From positions 248,001 to 312,000 of the forward strand of contig NCJL01000004.1 in assembly GCA_002278935.1 (NCBI GenBank): a stretch of 64,000 nt of DNA. The letters are read 5' to 3'. How positions within the stretch are numbered: the stretch's first letter is position 1; the number at the start of each line of letters is the position of its first letter. The position numbers and the translations under genes are program-made. Origin of the DNA: Gallionellales bacterium 39-52-133. GTDB taxonomy: Bacteria; Pseudomonadota; Gammaproteobacteria; Burkholderiales; Gallionellaceae. Below the pieces are notes generated by a model that worked only from the letters and a program-made list of their open reading frames with translations, was not told where the DNA came from and did no database searches. Shown here in pieces: positions 19,881 through 29,126 of this stretch.

Positions 19881-21581
19881 ATGAATGCCGTGGAAAAAAT
19901 ACTGCGTGTATTGTCAATTGAGGACTCGGAAGATGATTTCGAGCTTATTCGAAACGAGTTGTCGTTAGGCGGCTTGGTGTTTGTGCATAAGCGTGTTGAT
20001 AATGCTAACGCGCTTAAAGCTGCTCTCGTATCTGCTGAATGGGATGTGGTTATTTGCGACCATAATCTGCCGGCGCTGGATTCAGTGTCAGCACTGCAAA
20101 TAGTGCGTGAAAAAAGTAATGAGCTTCCGTTTGTTGTTGTATCAGGGCTTATACCGGATGAAATGGCGATCAGGGTGATGCGTCTCGGGGCCGGTGATTT
20201 TATACGCAAGGATAATTTATCAAGGCTGGTTCCGGTAATCGAGCGCGAGATTAAACAGGTCATCATGCAGGCGGAGCTGAAAACGGCAAAGGAGAGCCTG
20301 CATCATGCTGCCTACTTTGACAGTTTGACAGGTTTGGCAAACCGGGAACATTTATTCAGTCACATTAAAAATAAAATTTCTGTTGCAAAACATGATCATC
20401 CTTTTGCCATTTTTCTGATTGATATTAACCGCTTCAGGCAAATAACCAAATCGCTGGGCATGCTGGTGGGGAATAAAGTGCTGATTGAAACTGCGGAACG
20501 TTTGCGCGAGGTGTTCGGAAATGATTGCTTTGTGGCCAGACTTGGCGCGGACAAATTTGTTGCTATTGTGCCCGGACTGAGCCTGGAGAAAAACGCGGAA
20601 CATCTCGCAAAGGCAACGCACAAGATTCTGGGTAAGTCGTTTCAGATAGATGAACATGAATTGATTGTGCAGGCGAGCCTGGGAGTCGGTTTTTATCCCA
20701 GGGACGGGCAGAAATGTGAAGAGCTATACAAAAATGCAGAGTCCGCGCTCTATCAGGCCAAGATTGACGGGGGTAACAGCTATATTGTCTACGATGCAAA
20801 GCTGGATATCCTGGGCAAGGAGAGGCTGCATATGGAGACAGCCCTGTATCACGCGTTGAAAGAGGAACAATTTGTGCTTTTTTACCAGCCGCAGTTTGAT
20901 TTTTCAAGTGGCAGGTTAATCGGCGCAGAAGCACTGATCCGTTGGCAACATCCGGTATCGGGCATGATATCGCCCGGCGAATTTATTCCCATACTGGAAG
21001 AAACCGGGCTGATTGTTCCGGTTGGGGAGTGGGTGTTGCGCACCGCCTGCGCACAGAACAGGCAGTGGCAGGATGCGGGTTTGCCGCCCATTGTGATTGC
21101 AGTCAATATGTCCGTGATTCAATTTCGGCAGCCGGGACTGCCACAAACGGTCAGGAATATTCTGCTGCAAACAGGGCTTTCCGCCCAATATTTGGAACTG
21201 GAAATTACAGAAAATATCGCTATGCACGCCGAGGAGGGTGTAATCGCCATTCTTGATGAATTGCGTGAGATCGGTATACAGATTGCGATTGATGATTTTG
21301 GAACCGGGTATTCGTCACTCAGTTATCTGAAGCGTTTTCCGATTGACAGATTGAAGATAGACCAATCGTTCGTGAGAGACCTGAAAGAAGGTGTCAATGA
21401 TGACGGCATCATCAAGGGGATTATCGGGATGGGGCATAGTCTGAAGCTGAGGGTGATTGCAGAAGGTGTGGAAACTCCGGCGCAGGCTGAATTTTTAAAG
21501 CTTAACAATTGTGATGAAATGCAGGGATATTTATATGGCAAGCCGATGAGCAATCTTGATTTCAGGACTCTGTTGGGGTGA
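19881..21581 (+). CDS. Receiver-GGDEF-EAL protein, probable c-di-GMP phosphodiesterase
   Basis: 566 residues. The receiver (about 5-125; phosphoacceptor in VVICDHNLPALDS, ends RKDNLSRL) resembles the receiver of the hybrid kinase at 2746. The GGDEF domain (about 145-300) has GADKF instead of GGDEF, so cyclase activity is unlikely. The EAL domain (about 320-560) keeps the catalytic set: EALIRW, VNMS, EITEN, DDFGTGYSSL, LKIDQSF, AEGVET and the Q in EMQGYLYGKP. It probably hydrolyses c-di-GMP under control of phosphorylation, perhaps from CheA or the upstream kinases, 41 bp after cheB. Confidence 0.93.
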   Translation: MNAVEKILRVLSIEDSEDDFELIRNELSLGGLVFVHKRVDNANALKAALVSAEWDVVICDHNLPALDSVSALQIVREKSNELPFVVVSGLIPDEMAIRVMRLGAGDFIRKDNLSRLVPVIEREIKQVIMQAELKTAKESLHHAAYFDSLTGLANREHLFSHIKNKISVAKHDHPFAIFLIDINRFRQITKSLGMLVGNKVLIETAERLREVFGNDCFVARLGADKFVAIVPGLSLEKNAEHLAKATHKILGKSFQIDEHELIVQASLGVGFYPRDGQKCEELYKNAESALYQAKIDGGNSYIVYDAKLDILGKERLHMETALYHALKEEQFVLFYQPQFDFSSGRLIGAEALIRWQHPVSGMISPGEFIPILEETGLIVPVGEWVLRTACAQNRQWQDAGLPPIVIAVNMSVIQFRQPGLPQTVRNILLQTGLSAQYLELEITENIAMHAEEGVIAILDELREIGIQIAIDDFGTGYSSLSYLKRFPIDRLKIDQSFVRDLKEGVNDDGIIKGIIGMGHSLKLRVIAEGVETPAQAEFLKLNNCDEMQGYLYGKPMSNLDFRTLLG

Positions 21582-21656
21582 CTGCTGTGTGCCGACTCCT
21601 GCTGTCAAACCGACTGCTTGTGTAATCGAATACAGGATCAGCTAAGTGAGGTATCC

Positions 21657-22523
21657 TCACTCGATATTTTGAATTTGTTCACGCATTTGCTCTATCAGGA
21701 TTTTCATTTCCATGGCGGCGCGTGAAACTTCTGCATCTGCCGATTTGGATCCCAGTGTGTTTGCTTCGCGATGCAATTCCTGCATCATGAAGTCAAGGCG
21801 TTTCCCCACAGCGCCGCCCTTGGCAATAATCCTGCCTGTTTCGCTTAAATGAGCATGCAGGCGGGAGAGTTCTTCGTCCACATCAATTTTAGCAGCAAAC
21901 AGCGAAATTTCCTGATGTATGCGTTCGTCGTCGTGGTTGCCAAGCGCATCAAGCAGTCGCGTGCGCAATTTTGTCTCATAAGCCTTGACGGCTGCTGGTA
22001 TGCGGGGGGATATGTCAATTCGCAGGGTTTCTATTTGCTCGACGCGCTGCAATAAAAACTGTTTCAATTTTTCACCTTCGCGTGCGCGTGTGGCATTAAA
22101 TTCATGCAGCGCCTGTGACAGCAAATTAATTGTCAAGTCATGCAAGTTGCCCGGTGGCAGTGAATTGCTCTCCAATATCCCGTTCCAGCGCAATATGTCG
22201 GCGACGCCGAGATCGCGTGCGGTTGGAAAAACGCCACGAATTTCAGTGTTCCATTGTGCCAGTTGCATTAATAGCTGCGCGTTGATTTTTGCCGCAACAC
22301 CGCACGATCCTCGCGCGGTGAAGGAGATGCGGCACTCCAGCTTGCCGCGCGTTATGCAGGCAGAAATTTTTTCCCGCAAAACAGCTTCCAGGCTTCGCAA
22401 TTCATCCGGAATGCGCAGCTGGAGATCAAGATATCGGTGGTTGACGGAACGCAATTCAAGCGCCAGCGAGCCGGACTCAAGCTCAATGGCTGCCGCAGAA
22501 AATCCGGTCATGCTGAATATCAT
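21657..22523 (-). CDS. yicC: YicC-family endoribonuclease
   Basis: 288 residues from ATG 22523 (MIFSMTGF, the usual family start; GAGGAG just upstream). YicC-type proteins are RNA endonucleases involved in small-RNA turnover. Family features are SMTGFSAAAIELESG at the N-terminus and the C-terminal RLDFMMQELHREANTLGSKS stretch, which is strongly conserved. It converges on the EAL gene and is divergent from the PP2C phosphatase gene across a 128-bp AT-rich region. Confidence 0.94.
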   Translation of the reverse strand: MIFSMTGFSAAAIELESGSLALELRSVNHRYLDLQLRIPDELRSLEAVLREKISACITRGKLECRISFTARGSCGVAAKINAQLLMQLAQWNTEIRGVFPTARDLGVADILRWNGILESNSLPPGNLHDLTINLLSQALHEFNATRAREGEKLKQFLLQRVEQIETLRIDISPRIPAAVKAYETKLRTRLLDALGNHDDERIHQEISLFAAKIDVDEELSRLHAHLSETGRIIAKGGAVGKRLDFMMQELHREANTLGSKSADAEVSRAAMEMKILIEQMREQIQNIE

Positions 22524-22651
22524 GAACTCCTCGAATAGCAACTGAAAATAATAAATTAAGCCGAATCGTCAATATTATATTACGATTATACTTGTAGCCA
22601 AATCTGGTTCATGTGGTTAAGGTTGCAACTTCAGCATTAAATATTTAAAAC

Positions 22652-23455
22652 ATGAATTTTTCAATTTATCAGTCCAGCCATCAGGGAGGGCGAAAATACA
22701 ATCAGGATTGTGTTGCACACGCTTATACCGGGCAGGCTTTGTTGCTGATATTGGCAGATGGTATGGGTGGACATTCGCATGGTGAGCTTGCCGCCCAAAT
22801 TACCGTCAAAACTTATATGCAGGCGTTCTTCGACGAAGCGAAGCCGGGAATCAGCGAGCCTGAAGAGTTTTTAAGCAGGGTCATGCGCAAGGCGCATGAA
22901 AATATCATTCAGTTTGCGAAAGATCAAAAATTGCTGGGCAATCCCGGTACAACCTGTATTGCCGCACTCATTCAGGATGGCAAGGTGTGCTGGGCGCATG
23001 CAGGGGATTCAAGAGTCTATTTCCTTCGCGATCATAAAGTGCTGGCGGTCACGCATGATCATTCTGTCGTGCAGCAGTGGGCGGACATGGGTTTTATCAG
23101 CGAAGAACAGATGAAAACCCATCCCGACCGCCACAGAATTACCAATTGTCTGGGCGGTGAAGGCGAGATGTTTTTTGTTGAATCTGAGCCATCCAGAAAC
23201 TTGCAGCAGGGTGATGTTTTGCTTCTATGCAGTGATGGTTTATGGGGACCAATGAAGCCGGATGAAATAAGCAAGTCCCTGATGGTCAAGCCATTGCCGA
23301 CTGCTCTGGAACAGCTCATGGATGTGGCCCTGTACCGCGAGGGCGAGCATGCGGACAATACAACGGCTGTGGTAGTTCGCTGGGGTGCCGCCGAGCCGGC
23401 CCATGAAGGTACTGAATCAGTTTACAACGCACTTTATCCGTTTGAGAAGACCTGA
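22652..23455 (+). CDS. PP2C-family serine/threonine phosphatase
   Basis: 267 residues, soluble. The metal-binding residues of PP2C enzymes are present: NQD near residue 18, LADGMGGHSHGELAA, HAGDSRVYF, SDGLWG and a final DNTTAVVV. It resembles Stp/PppA phosphatases that reverse Hanks-type kinase phosphorylation, but no partner kinase lies nearby. Because a STAS protein occurs in the chemosensory operon it might also act on that, though this is speculative given 15 kb of separation. Next comes rdgB after about 90 bp. Confidence 0.93.
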   Translation: MNFSIYQSSHQGGRKYNQDCVAHAYTGQALLLILADGMGGHSHGELAAQITVKTYMQAFFDEAKPGISEPEEFLSRVMRKAHENIIQFAKDQKLLGNPGTTCIAALIQDGKVCWAHAGDSRVYFLRDHKVLAVTHDHSVVQQWADMGFISEEQMKTHPDRHRITNCLGGEGEMFFVESEPSRNLQQGDVLLLCSDGLWGPMKPDEISKSLMVKPLPTALEQLMDVALYREGEHADNTTAVVVRWGAAEPAHEGTESVYNALYPFEKT

Positions 23456-23547
23456 TGCTGGTCAGACTGGGCGAGCAGTCTAATGGCCGCTTGCCCTCGC
23501 AATTAAGTTGCCCTCTCGCGCAATAATTCATTATTGATTCTTTGAAC

Positions 23548-24144
23548 ATGAAAAAAATTGTCATCGCCTCCAATAACCCTGGAAAATTGCGCGAATTTCA
23601 GGCCATGCTAGCACCGCTCGGCATCGACGTGCTGACGCAGGAACAGCTTGGCATCTCCGAGGCCGAAGAACCCCACTGCACATTTATTGAAAATGCGTTG
23701 GCCAAAGCGCGCCATGTGAGCAAGGAAAGCGGTCTGCCGTCCCTGGCGGATGATTCGGGTATTTGCGTTGCGGCTCTGGGTGGTGCGCCGGGCGTATATT
23801 CCGCGCGCTATGCCGGCGATAAGCCGAAATCCGACACGGGCAACAATGAAAAGCTGCTGCGGGATATGCAGGGCGTGGCAGACCGCCGTGCCCATTACTA
23901 TTGCGTGCTGGTGCTGGTGCAGCATGCCGAAGATCCGCAGCCTCTGATCGCCGAAGGTGAATGGTATGGCGAAATCGCGCAGGAGGAGCGCGGTGATGGC
24001 GGGTTTGGATATGATCCGCTGTTCTGGTTGCCGCAACTGGGCAAAATGAGTTCCGAGCTGACGGCGGATGAAAAGCACGTGCTCAGCCATCGCGGCAAGG
24101 CGCTGAAAATATTGCTGCAGCGCCTGAATATGGATGCGGGCTAG
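23548..24144 (+). CDS. rdgB: RdgB/HAM1 non-canonical purine NTP pyrophosphatase
   Basis: 198 residues from ATG 23548. It hydrolyses dITP/XTP to monophosphates and so keeps deaminated purines out of DNA and RNA. Signature sequences are IVIASNNPGKLREF at the start, LADDSGICVAALGGAPGVYS, GDGGFGYDPLFW and HRGKALK near the end. In many betaproteobacteria it sits next to hemW and yicC, as here, although an SDR gene on the other strand is inserted before hemW. The 3' end overlaps the convergent SDR gene by four bases. Confidence 0.96.
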   Translation: MKKIVIASNNPGKLREFQAMLAPLGIDVLTQEQLGISEAEEPHCTFIENALAKARHVSKESGLPSLADDSGICVAALGGAPGVYSARYAGDKPKSDTGNNEKLLRDMQGVADRRAHYYCVLVLVQHAEDPQPLIAEGEWYGEIAQEERGDGGFGYDPLFWLPQLGKMSSELTADEKHVLSHRGKALKILLQRLNMDAG

Positions 24145-24905
24145 GCAGCGCTCCAGCCCGCATCAGCAGGAATGACCGCGCCGTTGATCATTTTGGATTC
24201 GTCGGAAGCGAGGAACAACGCCAGCTTGGCAATATCCGCCCCCTGCAAGGTGGCAGGAATCGCCGCATACCAGGTGTTGTAGCGTGCCGAAGCTTTGGGG
24301 TCGAGTTTGCTCGCATCCAGACTCTGCATGATGTTGGTTTCCACCGCGCCTGCGGCAATGGCATTGCAGCGTATGCCGTCCTTGCAATAGACAAAGGCGG
24401 TGTTGCGGGTCAGCCCGATCAGGCCGTGCTTGGACACCGTGTAAGCCGCCCCCGCCGCGCCCCCGCCCAGCCCCGCCACCGAGGCGGTATTCACAATCGA
24501 GCCGCCACCCTGTTTGAGCATGATCTGCACGGCCTTGCGCGTTAAATACATCGGGCCGTTCAGGTTGATGCCGATCACGCGCTCCCATATTTCATTGCTG
24601 ACGTCGCCCGCCCCCTGATTCAGATCCATGACGCCCGCGTTGTTGCACAGCACATCCAGCCTGGAATAGGTTTGCATGGCGGTATCGATAATCCTGTTGC
24701 AATCCGCTTCCACTGCAACATTTCCCTCCACCCCGGTAATGCTGCCACCCGCAGCACTAATTTCGGCAATAACTTCCTTTAACGTATTGCCATGCCATTC
24801 GGCGGCCACGATTTTTGCGCCTTCGGCGGCAAACAGCCCGGCCATGGCGCGGCCTATGCCGGAACCCGCGCCCGTGATAACCACAACTTTGTCTTTGAGT
24901 CTCAT
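24141..24905 (-). CDS. Short-chain dehydrogenase/reductase
   Basis: 254 residues, NAD(P)-dependent oxidoreductase of the classical SDR type. The cofactor motif TGAGSGIG is at 12-19, NNAG in the central strand, the catalytic Ser in VNTASVAGLGG and the YxxxK pair in YTVSKHGL. GGGAG precedes the ATG. It lies antisense between rdgB and hemW, which are usually neighbours on the same strand, so it may be a later insertion. Its substrate cannot be inferred. Confidence 0.92.
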   Translation of the reverse strand: MRLKDKVVVITGAGSGIGRAMAGLFAAEGAKIVAAEWHGNTLKEVIAEISAAGGSITGVEGNVAVEADCNRIIDTAMQTYSRLDVLCNNAGVMDLNQGAGDVSNEIWERVIGINLNGPMYLTRKAVQIMLKQGGGSIVNTASVAGLGGGAAGAAYTVSKHGLIGLTRNTAFVYCKDGIRCNAIAAGAVETNIMQSLDASKLDPKASARYNTWYAAIPATLQGADIAKLALFLASDESKMINGAVIPADAGWSAA

Positions 24906-25004
24906 TATGTTCTCCCGAGTAGTGGTGCGTCAGAGCGGCGAAGTAGATGCCGCGAAGTGAACGGTATATCAACATCAATTGTGCCGAATTGATAAAATTC
25001 AATA

Positions 25005-26204
25005 ATGAAGACTCAAGTATTACACCCAACCGGCCTCAAGTCGCAAGCGGTCAGTTTCAAGGCGTTGCCGCCGCTGTCCCTGTATATCCATATTCCCTGG
25101 TGCGTGCGCAAATGTCCCTATTGCGATTTTAATTCACACGAGGCGCGCGGTGACGTGCCGGAAGCGGCCTATGTAGCCGCGCTGATACGCGATCTGGAAA
25201 TGTCGCTGCCGCTGGTGTGGGGGCGCAAGGTGTACAGCGTGTTTATCGGCGGCGGTACCCCCAGCCTGTTGTCGGCGCAGGCTATCGATAAAATTCTGGG
25301 CAGTGTGCGCATGCTGCTGCCGCTGGACGTGAATGCGGAAATTACACTGGAAGCCAATCCCGGCACGGTGGAAGCGGAAAAATTCAAGGGCTTCCGCGAG
25401 GCCGGAGTCAACCGCCTGTCGCTGGGCATACAGAGTTTTAACGAGGTGCATTTAAAGGCGCTGGGGCGCATTCATAACTCGGCCGAGGCCAGACGCGCGG
25501 TAGAAATAGCACAGAACCATTTTGACAATATCAACCTCGATCTGATGTACGCACTGCCGCAGCAAACCCTGGCCGAGGCAGAACAGGACGTGCGCACCGC
25601 GCTGGAATTTTCACCGCAGCATCTGTCCTGTTACCACCTGACGCTGGAACCCAATACCTTGTTTCACCGCTATCCGCCGTCGCTGCCGGATGACGATGCC
25701 AGCAGCGAGATGCAGCAGCGTATTGAAGCACTGCTGGCCGAGCACGGCTACCTGCATTACGAAACCTCAGCCTTTGCCCTGCCCAAAAAACAGTCGCGCC
25801 ACAATCTCAACTACTGGCAGTTTGGCGACTATCTTGGCATCGGCGCGGGTGCGCACAGCAAAATCAGTTCGCACGACAGTGTGCTCAGGCAGGCGCGTTA
25901 CAAACAGCCGCAAGCTTACCTTGACCAAGTGGCACAGGGGAACCCGGTGCAGACAGAGAACAAGCTTACGCGCGATGATTTAAGTTTTGAATTCATGATG
26001 AATGCGTTGCGTTTGAATGAGGGATTTTCTGCCGAGCTATTTCAGGAGCGCACCACGCTGCCATTGATGTTGATACGCAAAGAGCTGGAGCAGGCAGAAA
26101 AGGGTGGATTACTGGTTCGTGATTCTCGGCGCATCGTGCCGACTGAGCTGGGCAGGCGCTTTTTAAATGATTTGCTGGAGATATTCCTGAAAGAGAGCAT
26201 GTAA
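25005..26204 (+). CDS. hemW: HemW, radical SAM heme chaperone
   Basis: 399 residues. The radical-SAM cluster motif CVRKCPYC (CxxxCxxC) is near residue 35 after LYIHIPWC. GGGTPSLL, the ANPGT stretch and RLSLGIQSF follow, and the C-terminal HemN_C-like region includes LGIGAGAHS. HemW proteins resemble coproporphyrinogen dehydrogenase HemN but lack its fourth cysteine and act as heme chaperones for respiratory enzymes. It is divergent from the SDR gene across 99 bp. Confidence 0.95.
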   Translation: MKTQVLHPTGLKSQAVSFKALPPLSLYIHIPWCVRKCPYCDFNSHEARGDVPEAAYVAALIRDLEMSLPLVWGRKVYSVFIGGGTPSLLSAQAIDKILGSVRMLLPLDVNAEITLEANPGTVEAEKFKGFREAGVNRLSLGIQSFNEVHLKALGRIHNSAEARRAVEIAQNHFDNINLDLMYALPQQTLAEAEQDVRTALEFSPQHLSCYHLTLEPNTLFHRYPPSLPDDDASSEMQQRIEALLAEHGYLHYETSAFALPKKQSRHNLNYWQFGDYLGIGAGAHSKISSHDSVLRQARYKQPQAYLDQVAQGNPVQTENKLTRDDLSFEFMMNALRLNEGFSAELFQERTTLPLMLIRKELEQAEKGGLLVRDSRRIVPTELGRRFLNDLLEIFLKESM

Positions 26205-26260
26205 TCCTCAGCACGAGGATAAGGGAGTGGCAAGACAGTCAGCCTGAAACTCGATTATAT

Positions 26261-26295
26261 AAAATATTAAATATAATCAAATAGTTACAATTTTT
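26261..26295 (+). repeat. AT-rich IHF-like intergenic repeat, copy 2
   Basis: Plus strand AATATTAAATATAATCAA followed by ATAGTTA. The 13-mer AATCAAATAGTTA fits WATCARNNNNTTR. It lies between hemW and the EAL remnant, upstream of the PAS-GGDEF-EAL gene. Confidence 0.65.
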
Positions 26296-26330
26296 CCGTA
26301 TATGGCATAAACCTCTGGTGTGCACGTCAA

Positions 26331-26444
26331 CACAAGTACGATTTTGTTGAAAATACAGATGTTCAAGCCAGGCTGGCAGCAGTTGGTGTTGAATATGCGC
26401 AGGGATTGGGCATGCATAAGCCGGGGTCGATTGGTAAAACCTGA
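26331..26444 (+). pseudogene. Remnant of an EAL-domain gene (last ~37 codons)
   Basis: In this frame the DNA ends with YDFVENTDVQARLAAVGVEY then AQGLGMHKPGSIGKT and a stop. This matches the C-terminus of EAL domains, in which A-E-x-V-E is followed by a G-V-x-Y-A-Q-G-x-x-x-H-x-P ending. The complete gene 120 bp downstream ends VNYAQGFGIHHPEPL, but the remnant differs enough to be a separate paralogue. There is no start codon or upstream domain; the 5' part is replaced by AT-rich sequence including a dispersed repeat. It probably marks a deletion of an EAL gene. Confidence 0.75.
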
Positions 26445-26564
26445 TTCAATAAGCCGTTGTGAAATGCAGGGTCAACTAAGGTATTTCTCTATTGTGCAAA
26501 GGGGTTTTTTAAAATGCCCGAGTGTTATATCATCATTACAAATAACTATAAGAGAAAGCTGTAA

Positions 26565-28250
26565 ATGATGGAGGAAGAAGGGTTTTTTCATTCGTTGTCA
26601 GTCAAAAATCTGTCAGCATATTTTTCGCGTTCGCATGACGGCATATTTCTGATAAATGAGTGTATGGAGTTGCTTTACGCCAATGGAACCATGCAGGAAT
26701 GGATAGGCATAAAAGTCCAGCCTGGCCAAAAATATAATGTGCTCGACCTGATTGCGCTGGGTGACAGCAAAAGCGTATTTGTTCAAAACAGCCAGAATGT
26801 AGCGGACGGCACACCCTCCAAGTTTGAATGCATGGTTAACCCCATGCAAAACGAAACGATCTGGCTGGAGATTTCATTGCAGCGTGCACCTTATGGGCAG
26901 ATCCTGGGTATTGCCCGCGATATTGGCGGGCATAAGCAGGAGATCGAGCGATTGCACTTCAACTCCGGCAAGGATGAATTGACGGGCTTCCTGAATAGAA
27001 CTGAATTCATGCGTATCGTGCAAGGCATGCGTTTGCCACTGCCCGGTCGCGAGCATGCGCTGCTGATGATAGAGCTGGAGCATTTTGGTATCGTTAACGA
27101 TATGTGCGGACTGTCGGCAGGAGATGATCTGTTGTGCAAAATTGCCGATATCTTGCGGCTTGCACAGGGCAGGCGCGATATTGTTGCGCGCATGGGCGGG
27201 AAAAAATTTGCCCTGTTGTGCGTGGGTTGCAATATGGATCTTGCTTATGCCAAGGCTTGCGAAATCCGCGACAAAATCAGCGCGTTTAAATTCGAGCATA
27301 GCAAGAATAAATATGAAGTTGGCGCCAGTATCGGCTTTACTTCAATTCGTCACGATACCGACATAAGCAAGCAGTCGCCAATCAGCGAGGCAGATTCAGC
27401 CTGTCACTATGCGCGCAACATGGGGCACAACCGCATCCATGTCTATGCGCCCAATGGCAAAAATTCCTACAGGCAGCAGGAGTCTGAATGGATTTCGCGC
27501 ATTGCATCCGCTTTTGAGAATGAGCGATTTCAGCTTTTTTATCAGAATATTCAGCAACTGGACAGCGGTGTGGATGCTGAAGGACATCATGAAATTTTGC
27601 TGCGCATGCTGGATGAAAACGGCGCATACGTGACCCCGGGTGAATTTATACCCGCAGCGGAAAAATTCAATCTGATGCCTTTAATAGACCGCTGGGTTAT
27701 ACGCACGCTGTTTGCGCGCAATGCCATCCTGTGGTGTACCAGCGCAAGCCAGCAGCAAGACGATTTGAAAATTCCGATGTCACTGTGTTGCATCAATATT
27801 TCAGGCTCCAGCCTGAATGATGATTATTTCCCGGAATTTTTACGCGACCAGGTGGCGTTGCATAATGTGCCGCCACAGGCTGTCTGCTTCGAAATCACCG
27901 AAACGGTTGCGGTAAAGGATGTTGAAAAAGCTTCGCGCCTGATCACGTCTTTGCGTGCCGAGGGATTCCGCTTCGCACTGGATGATTTTGGCAAGGGCAT
28001 GTCTTCATTTTCCTATCTCAAATCCCTGCCGGTTGATTTCCTCAAGATAGACGGATCGCTGGTGCAGAATATCGATATCAATAAAATAGATCTGTGCATG
28101 GTGGAGGCGATCACCCGCATTGCCCAGGAAATGGGCATCAAGACCATTGCCGAGTATGTCAAAAGCCAGAAAGTGATCGATATGCTGCAGGAAATGGGGG
28201 TAAATTATGCGCAGGGTTTTGGCATACACCATCCCGAGCCCCTGCTTTGA
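26565..28250 (+). CDS. PAS-GGDEF-EAL protein, probable c-di-GMP phosphodiesterase
   Basis: 561 residues, no membrane segments. PAS domain (about 15-125), GGDEF domain (about 135-290) with the active-site motif changed to GGKKF (so no cyclase activity expected), and EAL domain (about 305-560). In the EAL part the first motif is EILLRM, keeping the catalytic Glu. CINIS, FEITET, DDFGKGMSSF, LKIDGSL and YAQGF are also kept, but AEYVK replaces the more usual AEGVE. A double ATG (26565/26568) lies at the start with only a weak ribosome site. It stands alone next to the remnant of a related gene. Confidence 0.9.
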   Translation: MMEEEGFFHSLSVKNLSAYFSRSHDGIFLINECMELLYANGTMQEWIGIKVQPGQKYNVLDLIALGDSKSVFVQNSQNVADGTPSKFECMVNPMQNETIWLEISLQRAPYGQILGIARDIGGHKQEIERLHFNSGKDELTGFLNRTEFMRIVQGMRLPLPGREHALLMIELEHFGIVNDMCGLSAGDDLLCKIADILRLAQGRRDIVARMGGKKFALLCVGCNMDLAYAKACEIRDKISAFKFEHSKNKYEVGASIGFTSIRHDTDISKQSPISEADSACHYARNMGHNRIHVYAPNGKNSYRQQESEWISRIASAFENERFQLFYQNIQQLDSGVDAEGHHEILLRMLDENGAYVTPGEFIPAAEKFNLMPLIDRWVIRTLFARNAILWCTSASQQQDDLKIPMSLCCINISGSSLNDDYFPEFLRDQVALHNVPPQAVCFEITETVAVKDVEKASRLITSLRAEGFRFALDDFGKGMSSFSYLKSLPVDFLKIDGSLVQNIDINKIDLCMVEAITRIAQEMGIKTIAEYVKSQKVIDMLQEMGVNYAQGFGIHHPEPLL

Positions 28251-28325
28251 GTGGTGATGTACAGCATTTATCCTAAAAACAGCAGTTCAATCTGCGGGCA
28301 ACTGACTTTTCCGGGTTTATGAGAG

Positions 28326-29012
28326 CTATACGCGTTTAAACACCAGATCCCACACCCCGTGCCCCAGCTTCAGGCCGCGATTTTCAAACTTGGTCAGCGG
28401 GCGGTAGGCGGGTTTTTCAGCATAGTCTTTAGCAGTATTCTTGAGCAAGGGTTCCGCGCCGAGCACGGCCAGCACCTGCTCGGCATAGTCCTGCCAGTCA
28501 GTCGCCACGTGGATATAACCACCCGGTTTTATTTTCTGCACCAGTTGCGCGATGAACGGTGCCTGGATCAGGCGGCGCTTGTTGTGCCGCGCCTTGTGCC
28601 ACGGATCGGGAAAGAAGATATGCACGCCGTCGAGCACATTGTCGGCCAGCATGTCGCGCATCACTTCCACCGCATCGTGCTGCATGATGCGCAGATTGGT
28701 GATGCCCTGTTCGTCGATCTGCTTTAGCAGGCTACCTACGCCAGGCGTATGCACTTCCAGCGCGAGATAGTCATTCTGAGGGTGATTTTTGGCGATGCAG
28801 GCGGTGGGTTCGCCCATGCCGAAACCGATTTCCAGAATCTTCGGCGCACTGCGGCCAAAGGCGGCGTCGAGATCCAGTGGCTGTGCGGCGTAGGGGATGC
28901 CGTAGCGCGGCATCAGCGTATCAAGGCAACGCTGTTGTGCGGTGGAGACGCGGCCCTGGCGTAGCACGAAGCTGCGAATGTGGCGTTTTGAGAGGTCGTT
29001 TGTGTCAGTCAC
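28326..29012 (-). CDS. trmB: TrmB, tRNA (guanine-N7) methyltransferase
   Basis: 228 residues. It methylates G46 in the variable loop of tRNAs using SAM. SAM-binding residues are in [12 protein letters not shown], and the family signature [16 protein letters not shown] and the C-terminal [11 protein letters not shown] stretch are intact. It follows thiS-thiG on the same strand after a 114-bp gap holding a REP-like hairpin, so the two are probably separately expressed or processed. Confidence 0.96.
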   Translation of the reverse strand: MTDTNDLSKRHIRSFVLRQGRVSTAQQRCLDTLMPRYGIPYAAQPLDLDAAFGRSAPKILEIGFGMGEPTACIAKNHPQNDYLALEVHTPGVGSLLKQIDEQGITNLRIMQHDAVEVMRDMLADNVLDGVHIFFPDPWHKARHNKRRLIQAPFIAQLVQKIKPGGYIHVATDWQDYAEQVLAVLGAEPLLKNTAKDYAEKPAYRPLTKFENRGLKLGHGVWDLVFKRV

Positions 29013-29040
29013 TGAATAAATTTTAAAATAATTTTCATAT

Positions 29041-29105
29041 TGCAGGAGCCCGATTCATCGGGCGATTGAACTTTGCAATATCGCGCAGAAATCTGCGCTC
29101 CTGCA
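29041..29105. repeat. REP-like long hairpin element, copy 1
   Basis: Outer arms TGCAGGAGC and GCTCCTGCA enclose two inner hairpins, CCCGATTCATCGGG (29049-29062) and GCGCAGAAATCTGCGC (29083-29098). Same family as 47481 and 49683. It lies between trmB and thiG. Confidence 0.8.
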
Positions 29106-29126
29106 CAGGGTTTTTGCCAATTTGGT

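Noticed and set aside
26320..26568. 82-codon open frame between hemW and the GGDEF-EAL gene
   Set aside because: It is in a different frame over the EAL remnant; the remnant frame shows clear homology and this one none.
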